DNA from: Taurinivorans muris
GTDB taxonomy: Bacteria; Desulfobacterota; Desulfovibrionia; Desulfovibrionales; Desulfovibrionaceae
NCBI RefSeq assembly: GCF_025232395.1
Contig: NZ_CP065938.1
Location: 1,984,001 to 2,048,000, forward strand
DNA: 64,000 nucleotides
Reading direction: 5' to 3'
The notes beneath the pieces were generated by a model that saw only the letters and a program-made list of their open reading frames with translations, did no database searches and had not been told where the DNA came from. Each line of letters opens with the position of its first letter. Position 1 is the first letter of the stretch. This document shows positions 34,708 to 42,673 of this stretch, in pieces. Made by a program: the position numbers and the translations under genes.

Positions 34708-36660
34708 TTATCGAACCATGAGCGGAGGAAGAAGCTTCGGTTTGCTGATAATGGGCAACCCGAGTCCGTCTTTGCCTATGCTCGTTTGGTGGAGTATGAG
34801 CTGTTTCTGGGCGGTGAGGGTTTCTGATTCTTCAAAACTTCTGATGATTTTAGGCGTGATGAAAACAAAAAGATTGGTTTGGCTTTTTTCTTTTTGTCTT
34901 GATTTGAAAAGCCAGCCCAGTACGGGGATTTTTGAAAATCCCGGAACTTCCGTCTGCTGGTTGCTGGAATTGTCGTCAAGCAAGCCGCCTATGACGGCGG
35001 TTTGTCCGTCTTTCAGCAAAATGGTCGATTTGATGAGCCGTTTTCTTGTTGTCGGGGCGACAATCTGATCGCCGTTGGACAAGGTGATCAGTCCCTGCGT
35101 CACCCTGCTTGTTTCCTGTTCGACTTCCAGCCTCAGCGCCCCGTTGTCGTTAATTCTGGGAACGATTTTCAATTTCACCCCGACATCCTTATAATCCATG
35201 GTTTGCGTGGTAAACGTCGCCTCGTTGCTTGCCGTGGATTCTTTTGTGTAGGGAATGTTGTCCACCACTTCAAAGGAGGCTTCCTCGTTATCGAGGGTGA
35301 GCAGCTGCGGCGTGGCAAGCACGTCAATATCGGTATTGCCTTTGGACATGTTCAAAATCGACTGGACGTTGTATGCCGTTCCGCCGATGGAAAACGCTTC
35401 GTTCAAAATAGCGCCGAGGCTGATACCGGAAGGAAGCGTGGCGGTTCTGTTTGAATTTAAATTGATTGTTCCGCCGTTTAGATTAACACCGCCCACAATG
35501 CCCACATCGCCCGAATCCGTGCCTAAGGTCCAGTTGACGCCGAAAGCGGCGCTCGCTTCGCTGTTGACTTCCATGATAAGGGCTTCGATGAAAACCTGCT
35601 GTCTTTCAATATCCAGTTTCCTGATTATTTCAAGCAGGGCGTCAAATTCATCAGAGCGGGCGGTGATGACAAGGCTGTTTGTCGATTTGTCGGGAACGAC
35701 CTTGACGTCCTTTGAAAGCACGATGTCCTTTTCTTCTTCCGCGTTTGTCGAAGCGATCTGCCGTTCAAGCAGGGTATTGAGGACTTCCGCAATATCTTCG
35801 GCTTTTCCGTTCGCAAGGCGGACATGGTGGATGTCGCCTTTGCCTTTCGGGGTCGGAATGTCGACTTCCGCAATTATTTCCCGAACGGTTTCGATTGTTT
35901 CATCATCGCCGAAAACCAAAAGGCTGTTTGTCCTGTCGTCCGGCTGTACCATGCTGATACTGATTCCGCCCCGTTTGGACATTTCCTCATCCCTGCTTTT
36001 CAGCATGGTGGCGATAGGCGCCGCAAGGGTTTTTGCGTTGCCGTGCTTTAATTTTATGATTGCCGTTTTTCCGTTATTGGTGCTGTTTTCGACTTGTTCA
36101 ATAAAGGCGAGGGCTGTTTCCATGGCAGATTTCGGCGCGGTGATGGCCAAGGTGTTGGCTCCGGCATAGGACGTGATATAATAATCTTTTGCCAGAATCG
36201 CAGGCAGGATTTTGGAAAGTTCCGAAGCCATGGCTTTTTTCAGCGGAATGATTCTTGTCTCGATACTTTGGGGGGAACGGGAATTTTCAATGCCGACCGT
36301 TGTTTCGCCTTGCTGTATGCCGTCTTTGAAAGGAATGACCGAATACACGCCTCCGGTTTTTTGCACGGCGAACCCGTGTATCCTCATAATGGCGATAAAG
36401 GTTTCAAAGGCTTGCGCGGTGTTTATTTCCACCGGGGAGTAAATGGTGATGTTTCCTTTCACATTCGGGGTCGTGACGATATTATATCCCGTCATTTCAC
36501 TTACATAACGGATAAACTGGTGTATATCCACATCTTGGAAATCGAATTTTATTGTTTTTTCCGCAGAAAGGTGCGCCGGATTTTCTTCATTCGCAAAAGT
36601 GCCGTTTGCGGGCAGAAACAGCGCAAGGCATACAAGAACAATGGTTTTAAGATGTTTCAT
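34708..36660 (-). CDS. gspD: Type II secretion outer-membrane secretin GspD
   Basis: A 650-aa secretin with a cleavable signal peptide (MKHLKTIVLVCLALFLPANGTFA). Periplasmic N0 (FDFQDVDIHQFIRYVSEMTGYN) and repeated N domains lead to the C-terminal beta-barrel with EVPGFSKIPVLGWLFKS, the secretin signature. It forms the outer-membrane exit pore. The length fits a GspD with a short or absent C-terminal S-domain, so a separate pilotin might be expected; the TPR lipoprotein at the operon end is a candidate. Confidence 0.95.
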   Translation of the reverse strand: MKHLKTIVLVCLALFLPANGTFANEENPAHLSAEKTIKFDFQDVDIHQFIRYVSEMTGYNIVTTPNVKGNITIYSPVEINTAQAFETFIAIMRIHGFAVQKTGGVYSVIPFKDGIQQGETTVGIENSRSPQSIETRIIPLKKAMASELSKILPAILAKDYYITSYAGANTLAITAPKSAMETALAFIEQVENSTNNGKTAIIKLKHGNAKTLAAPIATMLKSRDEEMSKRGGISISMVQPDDRTNSLLVFGDDETIETVREIIAEVDIPTPKGKGDIHHVRLANGKAEDIAEVLNTLLERQIASTNAEEEKDIVLSKDVKVVPDKSTNSLVITARSDEFDALLEIIRKLDIERQQVFIEALIMEVNSEASAAFGVNWTLGTDSGDVGIVGGVNLNGGTINLNSNRTATLPSGISLGAILNEAFSIGGTAYNVQSILNMSKGNTDIDVLATPQLLTLDNEEASFEVVDNIPYTKESTASNEATFTTQTMDYKDVGVKLKIVPRINDNGALRLEVEQETSRVTQGLITLSNGDQIVAPTTRKRLIKSTILLKDGQTAVIGGLLDDNSSNQQTEVPGFSKIPVLGWLFKSRQKEKSQTNLFVFITPKIIRSFEESETLTAQKQLILHQTSIGKDGLGLPIISKPKLLPPLMVR

Positions 36661-36669
36661 GTTTCGTTC

Positions 36670-37479
36670 CTATGTGAGAGAATATTGTATCACGAGTTTT
36701 TTGTTGTTTCTTAAAAGGGTTATGGTGAATGTATCGTTCCGGATCACCTCCGCCAGCCGGGCGATGTCGTTGTATGAGCGTATCGCCGTATCATCGGCTT
36801 GCAGCAGGACGTCTTGCGGCAGGAGGCGGAACTTGTCGAAATACGTGCCCGGATTTATGCTGATTATCTGCAATCCCTGGATATTGTTTTTATTGTACGG
36901 GAGAATTTGAACGTGCTGGAGCACGCTTGGAATATCGCTGAAAAAGTCCGTCAATTCGTCTTTGGAAAGCGGATAGGTGAAGTCCGCCTGTATTACCGTA
37001 TTTTCTTTTCTGAGGACGAGTTTTTCCTTTTTGGCGTTTTGGGCGATGATGACTTCTTCGCGGTTGATTTCCACAATTTTCCAATCGCTGACGGTTTGGT
37101 TCACGGTATACAGTTTCTGTTCTTTTCCGTTAGCGATAATCGCCTTGTTTTCCGAGCTGTCGTTTAAAATTATCGTGCCGGTCAGAATTAATGGCAGTGA
37201 ACTAACGGGAATGGAACCGTCGCTCGTATGTTTCCTTGCTGTTTGGCTGTGAAGCGCCTGCTGCTGATTTGGAGAGTAAACAAGCCCGCGGAAGAGGTTG
37301 GCTTGTAAAATTTTTTGATATTGTTTAGGGGAACCGCCCGTATTTTGCACCGCCGCATTTTGTTTTATGCCGGAAAAACGAATGGGCGCCTCCCGCAGGT
37401 CCATGGTGATGGAGGCGGCAAACCAGGCGGAAAGAAAACAAATGCAAAAGAGAAAGGTTTTGGTTTGAAATATTTTCAT
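36670..37479 (-). CDS. gspC: Type II secretion protein GspC (HR and PDZ domains)
   Basis: A 269-aa bitopic protein: one N-terminal transmembrane helix (about residues 8-28), a homology region (LPLILTGTIILNDSSENKAIIANGKEQKLYTVNQTVSDWKIVEI, about 90-140), and a C-terminal PDZ domain (about 175-265, with GLQIISINPGTYFDKFRLLPQDVLLQADDTAI). GspC links GspD to the inner membrane. It lies between gspF and gspD with 1- and 9-base gaps. Confidence 0.9.
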   Translation of the reverse strand: MKIFQTKTFLFCICFLSAWFAASITMDLREAPIRFSGIKQNAAVQNTGGSPKQYQKILQANLFRGLVYSPNQQQALHSQTARKHTSDGSIPVSSLPLILTGTIILNDSSENKAIIANGKEQKLYTVNQTVSDWKIVEINREEVIIAQNAKKEKLVLRKENTVIQADFTYPLSKDELTDFFSDIPSVLQHVQILPYNKNNIQGLQIISINPGTYFDKFRLLPQDVLLQADDTAIRSYNDIARLAEVIRNDTFTITLLRNNKKLVIQYSLT

Positions 37480-37480
37480 A

Positions 37481-38767
37481 CTATCCCGCCAGACTGCTCA
37501 TTTCAAAAATCGGAAGCATGATTGCGATAACGACAAAGCCGACAAAACCGCCCAGTATGAGTATCATGATCGGTTCCAAAAGAGACGTGAGAATTTGAAT
37601 TTTGTTTGCAACGGCGTTTTCGCAATCGTCAGCCACCCACAGGAGCATATCGCTTAAATTTCCGCTTTTTTCACCTGCCGCCACCATGTTCCGCGCAATG
37701 CCCGGAAACAGTTTTTCCTCGTTCATATAAGCGGAAATATCATGCCCTTCCTGCACGCCGTCAATCATATTCTGAACGGAGCGGGTCATAATGACGTTAT
37801 CCGTAATGGAATGGACTATTTTCAGGGCTTTTAAAAGCGTGACGCCGTTTTTCAGGAGCATGCCAAGCGTTCTTGTGAGCTGGCTCACCAAAACATATCT
37901 GTATGTTTCAGCGACAAGGGGCAGTTTGAGCAGCAGACCGTGCCAAAGGAGTTTTCCCCTGCGCGATTTTTTAAAGCGGTAAAAAAGAAAAGCGAAACCG
38001 GTGGCAAGAAGCGCGATGATCCACCAAAAGCTTCGGACGAATTGGCTTATGCCCAATAAAATTCTTGTGGGCAGGGGGAGGATTTTTCCCATATCGGCAA
38101 AAATGCCGGTAACTTGCGGAATAACGTAAACAAGCAGGAAAATGATGATGGCTGTTCCGACAAAAAGCATGAAAACAGGATATGCCAAGGCGGATTGGAT
38201 TTTCCGTTTCAGGGCGACTTGCTGTTCCATGTGGTCCGCATATCGTTCTATGACAAGTTCCAGGGTGCCGGCTTCCTCACCGGCGCGAATCATCGTGACA
38301 AAGGTTTGGGAAAAGAACTGCGGAAATTCCGCCATGCTGTCAGCCAGTGATTTTCCTGTGCGGATATTGTCTTTTATTTGGGACAGGCATTGCCTGAGCT
38401 GTTCATTGGCGCATTGTTCCCCAAGGTATTTTAATGCCTTGTCAACGGGCAAACCGGCTTTTATGAGGGTTGCCAGCTGTCTGATGACTGCCGCGATATT
38501 GGAGGAGGAAACGTTTTGCGGACCGATATGTATGCTTTGTAATTTTTCAATGATATTTTTGGGTCCGGAATTTTCATTAAAAGAAGAAGTCCCCGTATGG
38601 GACTGTTTTTGATTTTCAGAAATTTTTTTGCTGGTCAGGGATATGGAAAGAGGAATGAGCCCTTGGGCTTTTAACGCGAAAATAGCCGATTTTTCCGTGT
38701 CGGAATCAATGGAACCTTTGTGGTTTTTTCCTTTTTGATCAACTGCTTTGTAAATGAAAGTCGGCAT
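37481..38767 (-). CDS. gspF: Type II secretion inner-membrane protein GspF
   Basis: A 428-aa polytopic protein with two related GspF domains (about residues 95-215 and 300-420) and helices at about 195-220, 245-265 and 395-420 (PIMILILGGFVGFVVIAIMLPIFEM). Signature MIRAGEEAGTLELVIERYADHMEQQ and MVAAGEKSGNLSDMLLWVADDCENA mark the repeats. It is the first T2SS gene, so gspF-C-D-E-N-L-M-I-J-K-G-H runs as one operon. The leader holds the terminator-like hairpin of the preceding amidohydrolase, so readthrough from it is possible. Confidence 0.94.
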   Translation of the reverse strand: MPTFIYKAVDQKGKNHKGSIDSDTEKSAIFALKAQGLIPLSISLTSKKISENQKQSHTGTSSFNENSGPKNIIEKLQSIHIGPQNVSSSNIAAVIRQLATLIKAGLPVDKALKYLGEQCANEQLRQCLSQIKDNIRTGKSLADSMAEFPQFFSQTFVTMIRAGEEAGTLELVIERYADHMEQQVALKRKIQSALAYPVFMLFVGTAIIIFLLVYVIPQVTGIFADMGKILPLPTRILLGISQFVRSFWWIIALLATGFAFLFYRFKKSRRGKLLWHGLLLKLPLVAETYRYVLVSQLTRTLGMLLKNGVTLLKALKIVHSITDNVIMTRSVQNMIDGVQEGHDISAYMNEEKLFPGIARNMVAAGEKSGNLSDMLLWVADDCENAVANKIQILTSLLEPIMILILGGFVGFVVIAIMLPIFEMSSLAG

Positions 38768-38786
38768 ATCTTTTTTTCTGTGAAAA

Positions 38787-38818
38787 CCTCGGGCCTTTCC
38801 CTAGGGAAAAGCCCGAAG
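38787..38818 (-). terminator. Terminator-like hairpin after amidohydrolase 1
   Basis: Long imperfect palindrome (CTTCGGGCTTTTCCC facing GGGAAAGGCCCGAGG, two weak pairs). The T-run beyond is only four bases, so this may attenuate rather than stop transcription into gspF. A near copy follows amidohydrolase 2. Confidence 0.65.
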
Positions 38819-38832
38819 CGTTATAGGGTTGA

Positions 38833-41800
38833 TTATGCGTTGTCACGCTTTCTGTAAATGCGTATTGCCAAAAGACCGAATGCCGCCAAGATGACAAGAG
38901 CCAAGTCGTATTGCGCGCTTGTTCCTATGGTGCAGCCCCCGCCTCCGCCATGTCCGGCATAAGGAGCGGTAGGAGCCTTAGGAAGTGAATCCGCGGTTAC
39001 GATGACAGGGTCTTGTATTATTTTATTGGTTTTATCAAGGTCGAATTCGGAATCGTCTTCAATTGCGAAGTGGATGTAGTATGCATTGCCGATTTCAAGC
39101 TTGTCGTTTTCCGTAAGGACGGTGTCAAGCTTTTTGCTGGTAATCCAGAACTTTCCTGCATAGGTCTGCACTTGGGTTTTGTCGAAATCGGCTCCGACAA
39201 GGGTAAATGGCTTGATATTCGCAGGCGTGATGAACTTATGGAGTTTCACGGTGCTGACAGGATCGCCGTTACCCATGATTTGTGCGGAATATATGGCTAC
39301 GGTCTTGGTTCCGTCAATCTTGGAGGTGAACTGGACATTGCCAAGATATGCCTTGCCGAGTGATTTTCCGGCTTCGGCAAGAGTTGCTTCCGGCACAAAG
39401 GAAGCCGGGTCCGTAAAGTCGTCCGCATTTTCGCTGATTGTTTGGATAGTGGAACCTGCAAGGCTGGCGTCGAAGAAACTGCCTTCAAGATAGCTTACGA
39501 AGTTGCCTTCCGTTGTTCCGGGCAAGAAACCGAATACGGCATTGTTGCCCACAATGGTGGTGACAACGGGAATGTCCGCGATTGCCAACAATCCTGTTGT
39601 GCCTTGTTTTTCAAGTTCAAATGGATCTTGTGCGAGAATGACGAAGTCAGCCCAGTTGCCTTCTTTGATTGAACCGAAACGGTCTTCGATTTTGCTTGAG
39701 AATGCGGAGTTCACAGTAACGGCATGCAAAGCCTGCAATACGGTGATGCGTTGGTCGAAGTCATGGAATTCAACCATTTTTGAAGTATCGCCGCTGTTTG
39801 CGTCTTCAACTGTCGGATAGTACTTTTTGGTTTGTCCGATTTCCTTAATGCCGGCAGTGCCGTAAATCGGCTGCTGCTGAGCTTTTATGCCGCCGGCTTG
39901 GTATCCTGAAGAAAGGCGGGTTGTGGCGACTGAGATTGATTTCAACGGGTTTTGAGGCGTTACTGGGGTATCGTTATGGAAGGTGTAACGGTGACCGAGT
40001 TTTACCGCCCAGCCCATAGGGCTCATGTTGTATGCGCGTCCCGGACCCATGAAAATATCTCTGTGGCGTTCGCCCCAGTAATACGTATGGTCGACAAAGT
40101 AAGAGCTGATCATGTTTTGCTGGCGGATGAGGTTTTGTTCTCCGGCTCCGCCCAAAGCGGTTCTGAGGTCTTGCCCCGTATTGCCTTTGCCGGTTGCGAA
40201 TTGGTCAAGGTAGCTGCCTTCTTCCGGATTGTAGTCATTGACTGAATTGGCTTGTTGAGCGCCTTTTTGCCATGTCATGGCGTTTACGCCGGTCCAGACG
40301 TTTGTGAATTTCTTTACGTTTCTCGGCGTGTCGATCGGGAATTGGTCATAGTTGCCCATAATGCGCTGGATGTGCTGCAAATCCTGCATTTGGGCGTGGA
40401 TAACCGTGTGACGGGTGTCGGTGATGTTTTTGCCTTGTTTTTTAGCTTCAAAAGCGGCTTGTTCCACGAAGTTGATAACGTCGTCGTTAGCCCAGCTGCC
40501 GTTCAGGTGCAGGGATACGCCTTGGTTTTGCAGGTGGTATTGGGTAATGGCGTTTTGTACGGAGTCGTATGTGCCGTTGCCGAGTGATTTTTCATTGCCG
40601 TAGTGGGCTCCGCCGACGCAGAAATATTTAGGGTCGGTAACGCTTGGTTTGCCGCCTACCACGTATTCGCCCGTGCCGGCAGCTTCATCGCCCGTACGTC
40701 CGGCAGGGTTGAAAGGCGTCAGATCTGCAGGTTTTGTGTAATAGCCTTGCTGTGCCAAATAACCGGTGTAGCCTTGAATGGAACCGTCATAATTGTATTT
40801 CCAGGTGCCGAGCATGATGCGGTCTTTGTAGCCTACCGGGTCGGCTTGAAACTTTTTGTATAACTGGTTTGCGTACGTCGTGTCAGCCGCTTCGGAACCC
40901 GGTTTTCCATGGTTTTGTTCCGTAGCCGGCGTTCCGGTAAATCCGGGAGGAGTCGGTACGAAAGCGCCGTACCAGGTTGTGATGTCGTCACCTGTTTGCG
41001 GGGAATTGGCGGACGGGGAACCGATGGTTCTGTCTTTTTCATCGGCTGCGGTATAATTCATGCCTGTCCAGCCCAGGGTGAAATGGTTTTGAAGGGTGTG
41101 TTCGTTAATATTGACACCGAAGTTCAGATAGATACGGGGCTGGATTACCATACGCAATGGCAGGGCGTTTGTGGCGAGCGCTTTTTGCGCGTCGTCAAGA
41201 GCCAGACCGAAAGCAAGCGTTCCGCCGTCATTGGCGCTGGTTACGCCGCGGGAAATATAATCCTTGGCGGCATATGGAATCCATTGGTCCTTTGCCGCAG
41301 GAATGGAGGTGACGGCAACAAATTCGGCAGAACTTTCCTGAAGAAGCCCGGTCATGTAGTTTACGGCAGTGTCTGCGTCAGCAATCGGGAAGCTGGCTTT
41401 TCCGTCGTCCTTGCGCATTTGAATGCCGGGAAGCGTTTTCTTGGTACCGTCGTTAAGAGTTATTTCGTATTGGATTTCCGTACCGGATTTGATAAGCTGC
41501 GCGGAAGCCACGCTTTGAGCGCTTGTCAGGACACCTTGGTTTTTTAACGTCGTTGTTAATGTACCTTTAATATATGTGTCGTTGAAAAGTTGTTTTAACG
41601 CCACGGTGTTCACAACGGACATGTGCCCGGAACTGTGACCGATTTTTACAGGTTTTTGTCCCAGTTCACGTACTGAAAGTTCTTCATGGGTCGGGTGGCG
41701 TTTGATGTCAAGCAAGGTGTCGTCGTATCCTGAACCGGAAATTCCGTATTGGTACATATCAGGGTTTTCTTTTGCGGTTTGGATGAGTTTGTCTTGCAGC

Positions 41801-42222
41801 TGTGCCAATGTATTGACACCCGGATCGCCGATGGGAGAAGGGTTCAAGTCGATGCTGGTCAAACCGGATGATGCGGTCGGGAAGTGCCCGTGCGGGTCGA
41901 TGAAGCCCGGAAGCATGACGTTTGTTCCGAGGTTTACTTGTTTGTAATTTGCGTTTTTCGTATACATGTCCGCGTTTTCATTTTCTTTGAAAACTTTTAT
42001 GATTTTGCCTGTTTTGTTATCCACGACAACGGCTTTCGCCTTGTGGGGCTTAACATTGTTTTGAACTTCTTTCAGACTTTCCGTCATGGTATAGATAGTT
42101 CCGCCGCTGTAAACGGTTAAGTTCTGCGTGTTGGCGTAGGCTTGTCTCGGAAGCACCATGAAAGGTGACGCCAACATGGAACACAAACCGTACACCAGGA
42201 CTTTTTTTCCTAGGTTTGCCAT
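38833..42222 (-). CDS. Secreted Amidohydro_3-type amidohydrolase with Cys-containing C-terminal sorting tail (paralogue 1)
   Basis: A 1,129-aa exported metal-dependent hydrolase. The signal peptide (about 30 aa, ending PRQAYA) is followed by the YtcJ-like amidohydrolase start GFIDPHGHFPTA (His111-Gly-His113 metal ligands), SSGHMSVVN, VIHAQMQ (His) and HNDTPVTPQNPLKSI (Asp). It is roughly twice the family length owing to inserts. The C-terminus is a three-part tail: GGGGGC (Cys1097), a transmembrane helix (LALVILAAFGLLAI) and RIYRKRDNA. The ATG at 42222 is supported by AGGAG seven bases upstream and by the signal peptide; a 21-codon upstream extension is ignored. Substrate is unknown. It is inferred to be T2SS-exported and anchored at the surface. 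Confidence 0.88.
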   Translation of the reverse strand: MANLGKKVLVYGLCSMLASPFMVLPRQAYANTQNLTVYSGGTIYTMTESLKEVQNNVKPHKAKAVVVDNKTGKIIKVFKENENADMYTKNANYKQVNLGTNVMLPGFIDPHGHFPTASSGLTSIDLNPSPIGDPGVNTLAQLQDKLIQTAKENPDMYQYGISGSGYDDTLLDIKRHPTHEELSVRELGQKPVKIGHSSGHMSVVNTVALKQLFNDTYIKGTLTTTLKNQGVLTSAQSVASAQLIKSGTEIQYEITLNDGTKKTLPGIQMRKDDGKASFPIADADTAVNYMTGLLQESSAEFVAVTSIPAAKDQWIPYAAKDYISRGVTSANDGGTLAFGLALDDAQKALATNALPLRMVIQPRIYLNFGVNINEHTLQNHFTLGWTGMNYTAADEKDRTIGSPSANSPQTGDDITTWYGAFVPTPPGFTGTPATEQNHGKPGSEAADTTYANQLYKKFQADPVGYKDRIMLGTWKYNYDGSIQGYTGYLAQQGYYTKPADLTPFNPAGRTGDEAAGTGEYVVGGKPSVTDPKYFCVGGAHYGNEKSLGNGTYDSVQNAITQYHLQNQGVSLHLNGSWANDDVINFVEQAAFEAKKQGKNITDTRHTVIHAQMQDLQHIQRIMGNYDQFPIDTPRNVKKFTNVWTGVNAMTWQKGAQQANSVNDYNPEEGSYLDQFATGKGNTGQDLRTALGGAGEQNLIRQQNMISSYFVDHTYYWGERHRDIFMGPGRAYNMSPMGWAVKLGHRYTFHNDTPVTPQNPLKSISVATTRLSSGYQAGGIKAQQQPIYGTAGIKEIGQTKKYYPTVEDANSGDTSKMVEFHDFDQRITVLQALHAVTVNSAFSSKIEDRFGSIKEGNWADFVILAQDPFELEKQGTTGLLAIADIPVVTTIVGNNAVFGFLPGTTEGNFVSYLEGSFFDASLAGSTIQTISENADDFTDPASFVPEATLAEAGKSLGKAYLGNVQFTSKIDGTKTVAIYSAQIMGNGDPVSTVKLHKFITPANIKPFTLVGADFDKTQVQTYAGKFWITSKKLDTVLTENDKLEIGNAYYIHFAIEDDSEFDLDKTNKIIQDPVIVTADSLPKAPTAPYAGHGGGGGCTIGTSAQYDLALVILAAFGLLAIRIYRKRDNA
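38836..38970 (-). other. C-terminal sorting tail coding segment, paralogue 1
   Basis: The final 45 codons of amidohydrolase 1 encode a Pro/Gly linker, GGGGGC with the only Cys of the tail, a hydrophobic helix of about 15-20 residues and a basic cluster. The layout matches Cys-type C-terminal sorting signals of the JDVT-CTERM and Synerg-CTERM classes. Paralogue 2 differs at only two residues in the last 33. Confidence 0.8.
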
Positions 42223-42627
42223 AAAGCTACTCCTGTGAAAGGGGTTGTGAAAATAATCATTAATAATGAAAATTTTCAAAAACAATAGCGCGTGCTATTG
42301 ATATCTGCCTCTTTACAATCATAATTTTCATATATGATTAGGAATAGCAATAACCTATATATATATATATAGTCAATGCATAATTTTGAAAAAAATATGG
42401 CAGGATATGGCAAACATTGCGAAGCATGCTTTTAATGCTGCGTAATTATTTGAATTTTATAAATAAAAAATCATAGTTTTGCTTGCCGGAAGTTAACCGG
42501 CATGGTGTTTTCTCCTTTTTTCGGTTTATGGACCGATATTTCGTGATTGTTCATTTTTTATATATGGATATATATAAGACCGGATAGTTTTGTGAATATT
42601 TTCCTTTTATTTGTTTTTCCGTGAAAA
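42223..42627. promoter_or_regulatory. 405-bp region between the amidohydrolase paralogues: leader and promoter of paralogue 1
   Basis: No gene. Reading on the minus strand it has TTGACT (42371-42376) followed by a TA run (42356-42371), then an A/T-rich stretch and an inverted repeat CAATAGC/GCTATTG (42283-42300). After a 12-base palindrome TGAAAATTTTCA (42267-42278) and TCATTA/TAATGA (42258-42270) comes the SD. The last 85 bases before the ATG match those of paralogue 2 at most positions. The -10 is not clear, so the promoter position is uncertain. The remaining 42380-42627 is featureless A/T-rich DNA. Confidence 0.6.
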
Positions 42628-42659
42628 CTTCGGGCTTTCCCCCAGAGAAAAGCCCGAAG
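42628..42659 (-). terminator. Terminator-like hairpin after amidohydrolase 2
   Basis: CTTCGGGCTTT pairs perfectly with AAAGCCCGAAG across a 10-base loop, with four T beyond, 14 bases past the stop. It is a near copy of the hairpin after paralogue 1. Confidence 0.75.
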
Positions 42660-42673
42660 CGTCATAGGGTTGA

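Noticed and set aside
42256-42278. Fur box in the amidohydrolase leaders
   Set aside because: The AT-rich palindromes resemble it only loosely; not enough matching positions to call, so kept only as a remark.
42223-42285. In-frame 21-codon N-terminal extension of amidohydrolase 1 (and its counterpart 45992-46054), conserved in both paralogues
   Set aside because: AGGAG lies correctly before the downstream ATG and the signal peptide starts there; the conservation reflects the shared leader, not coding.
42356-42371. TA dinucleotide run as a phase-variable repeat
   Set aside because: Only about eight units and outside a coding frame or a clear promoter spacer; slippage is possible but nothing supports switching.
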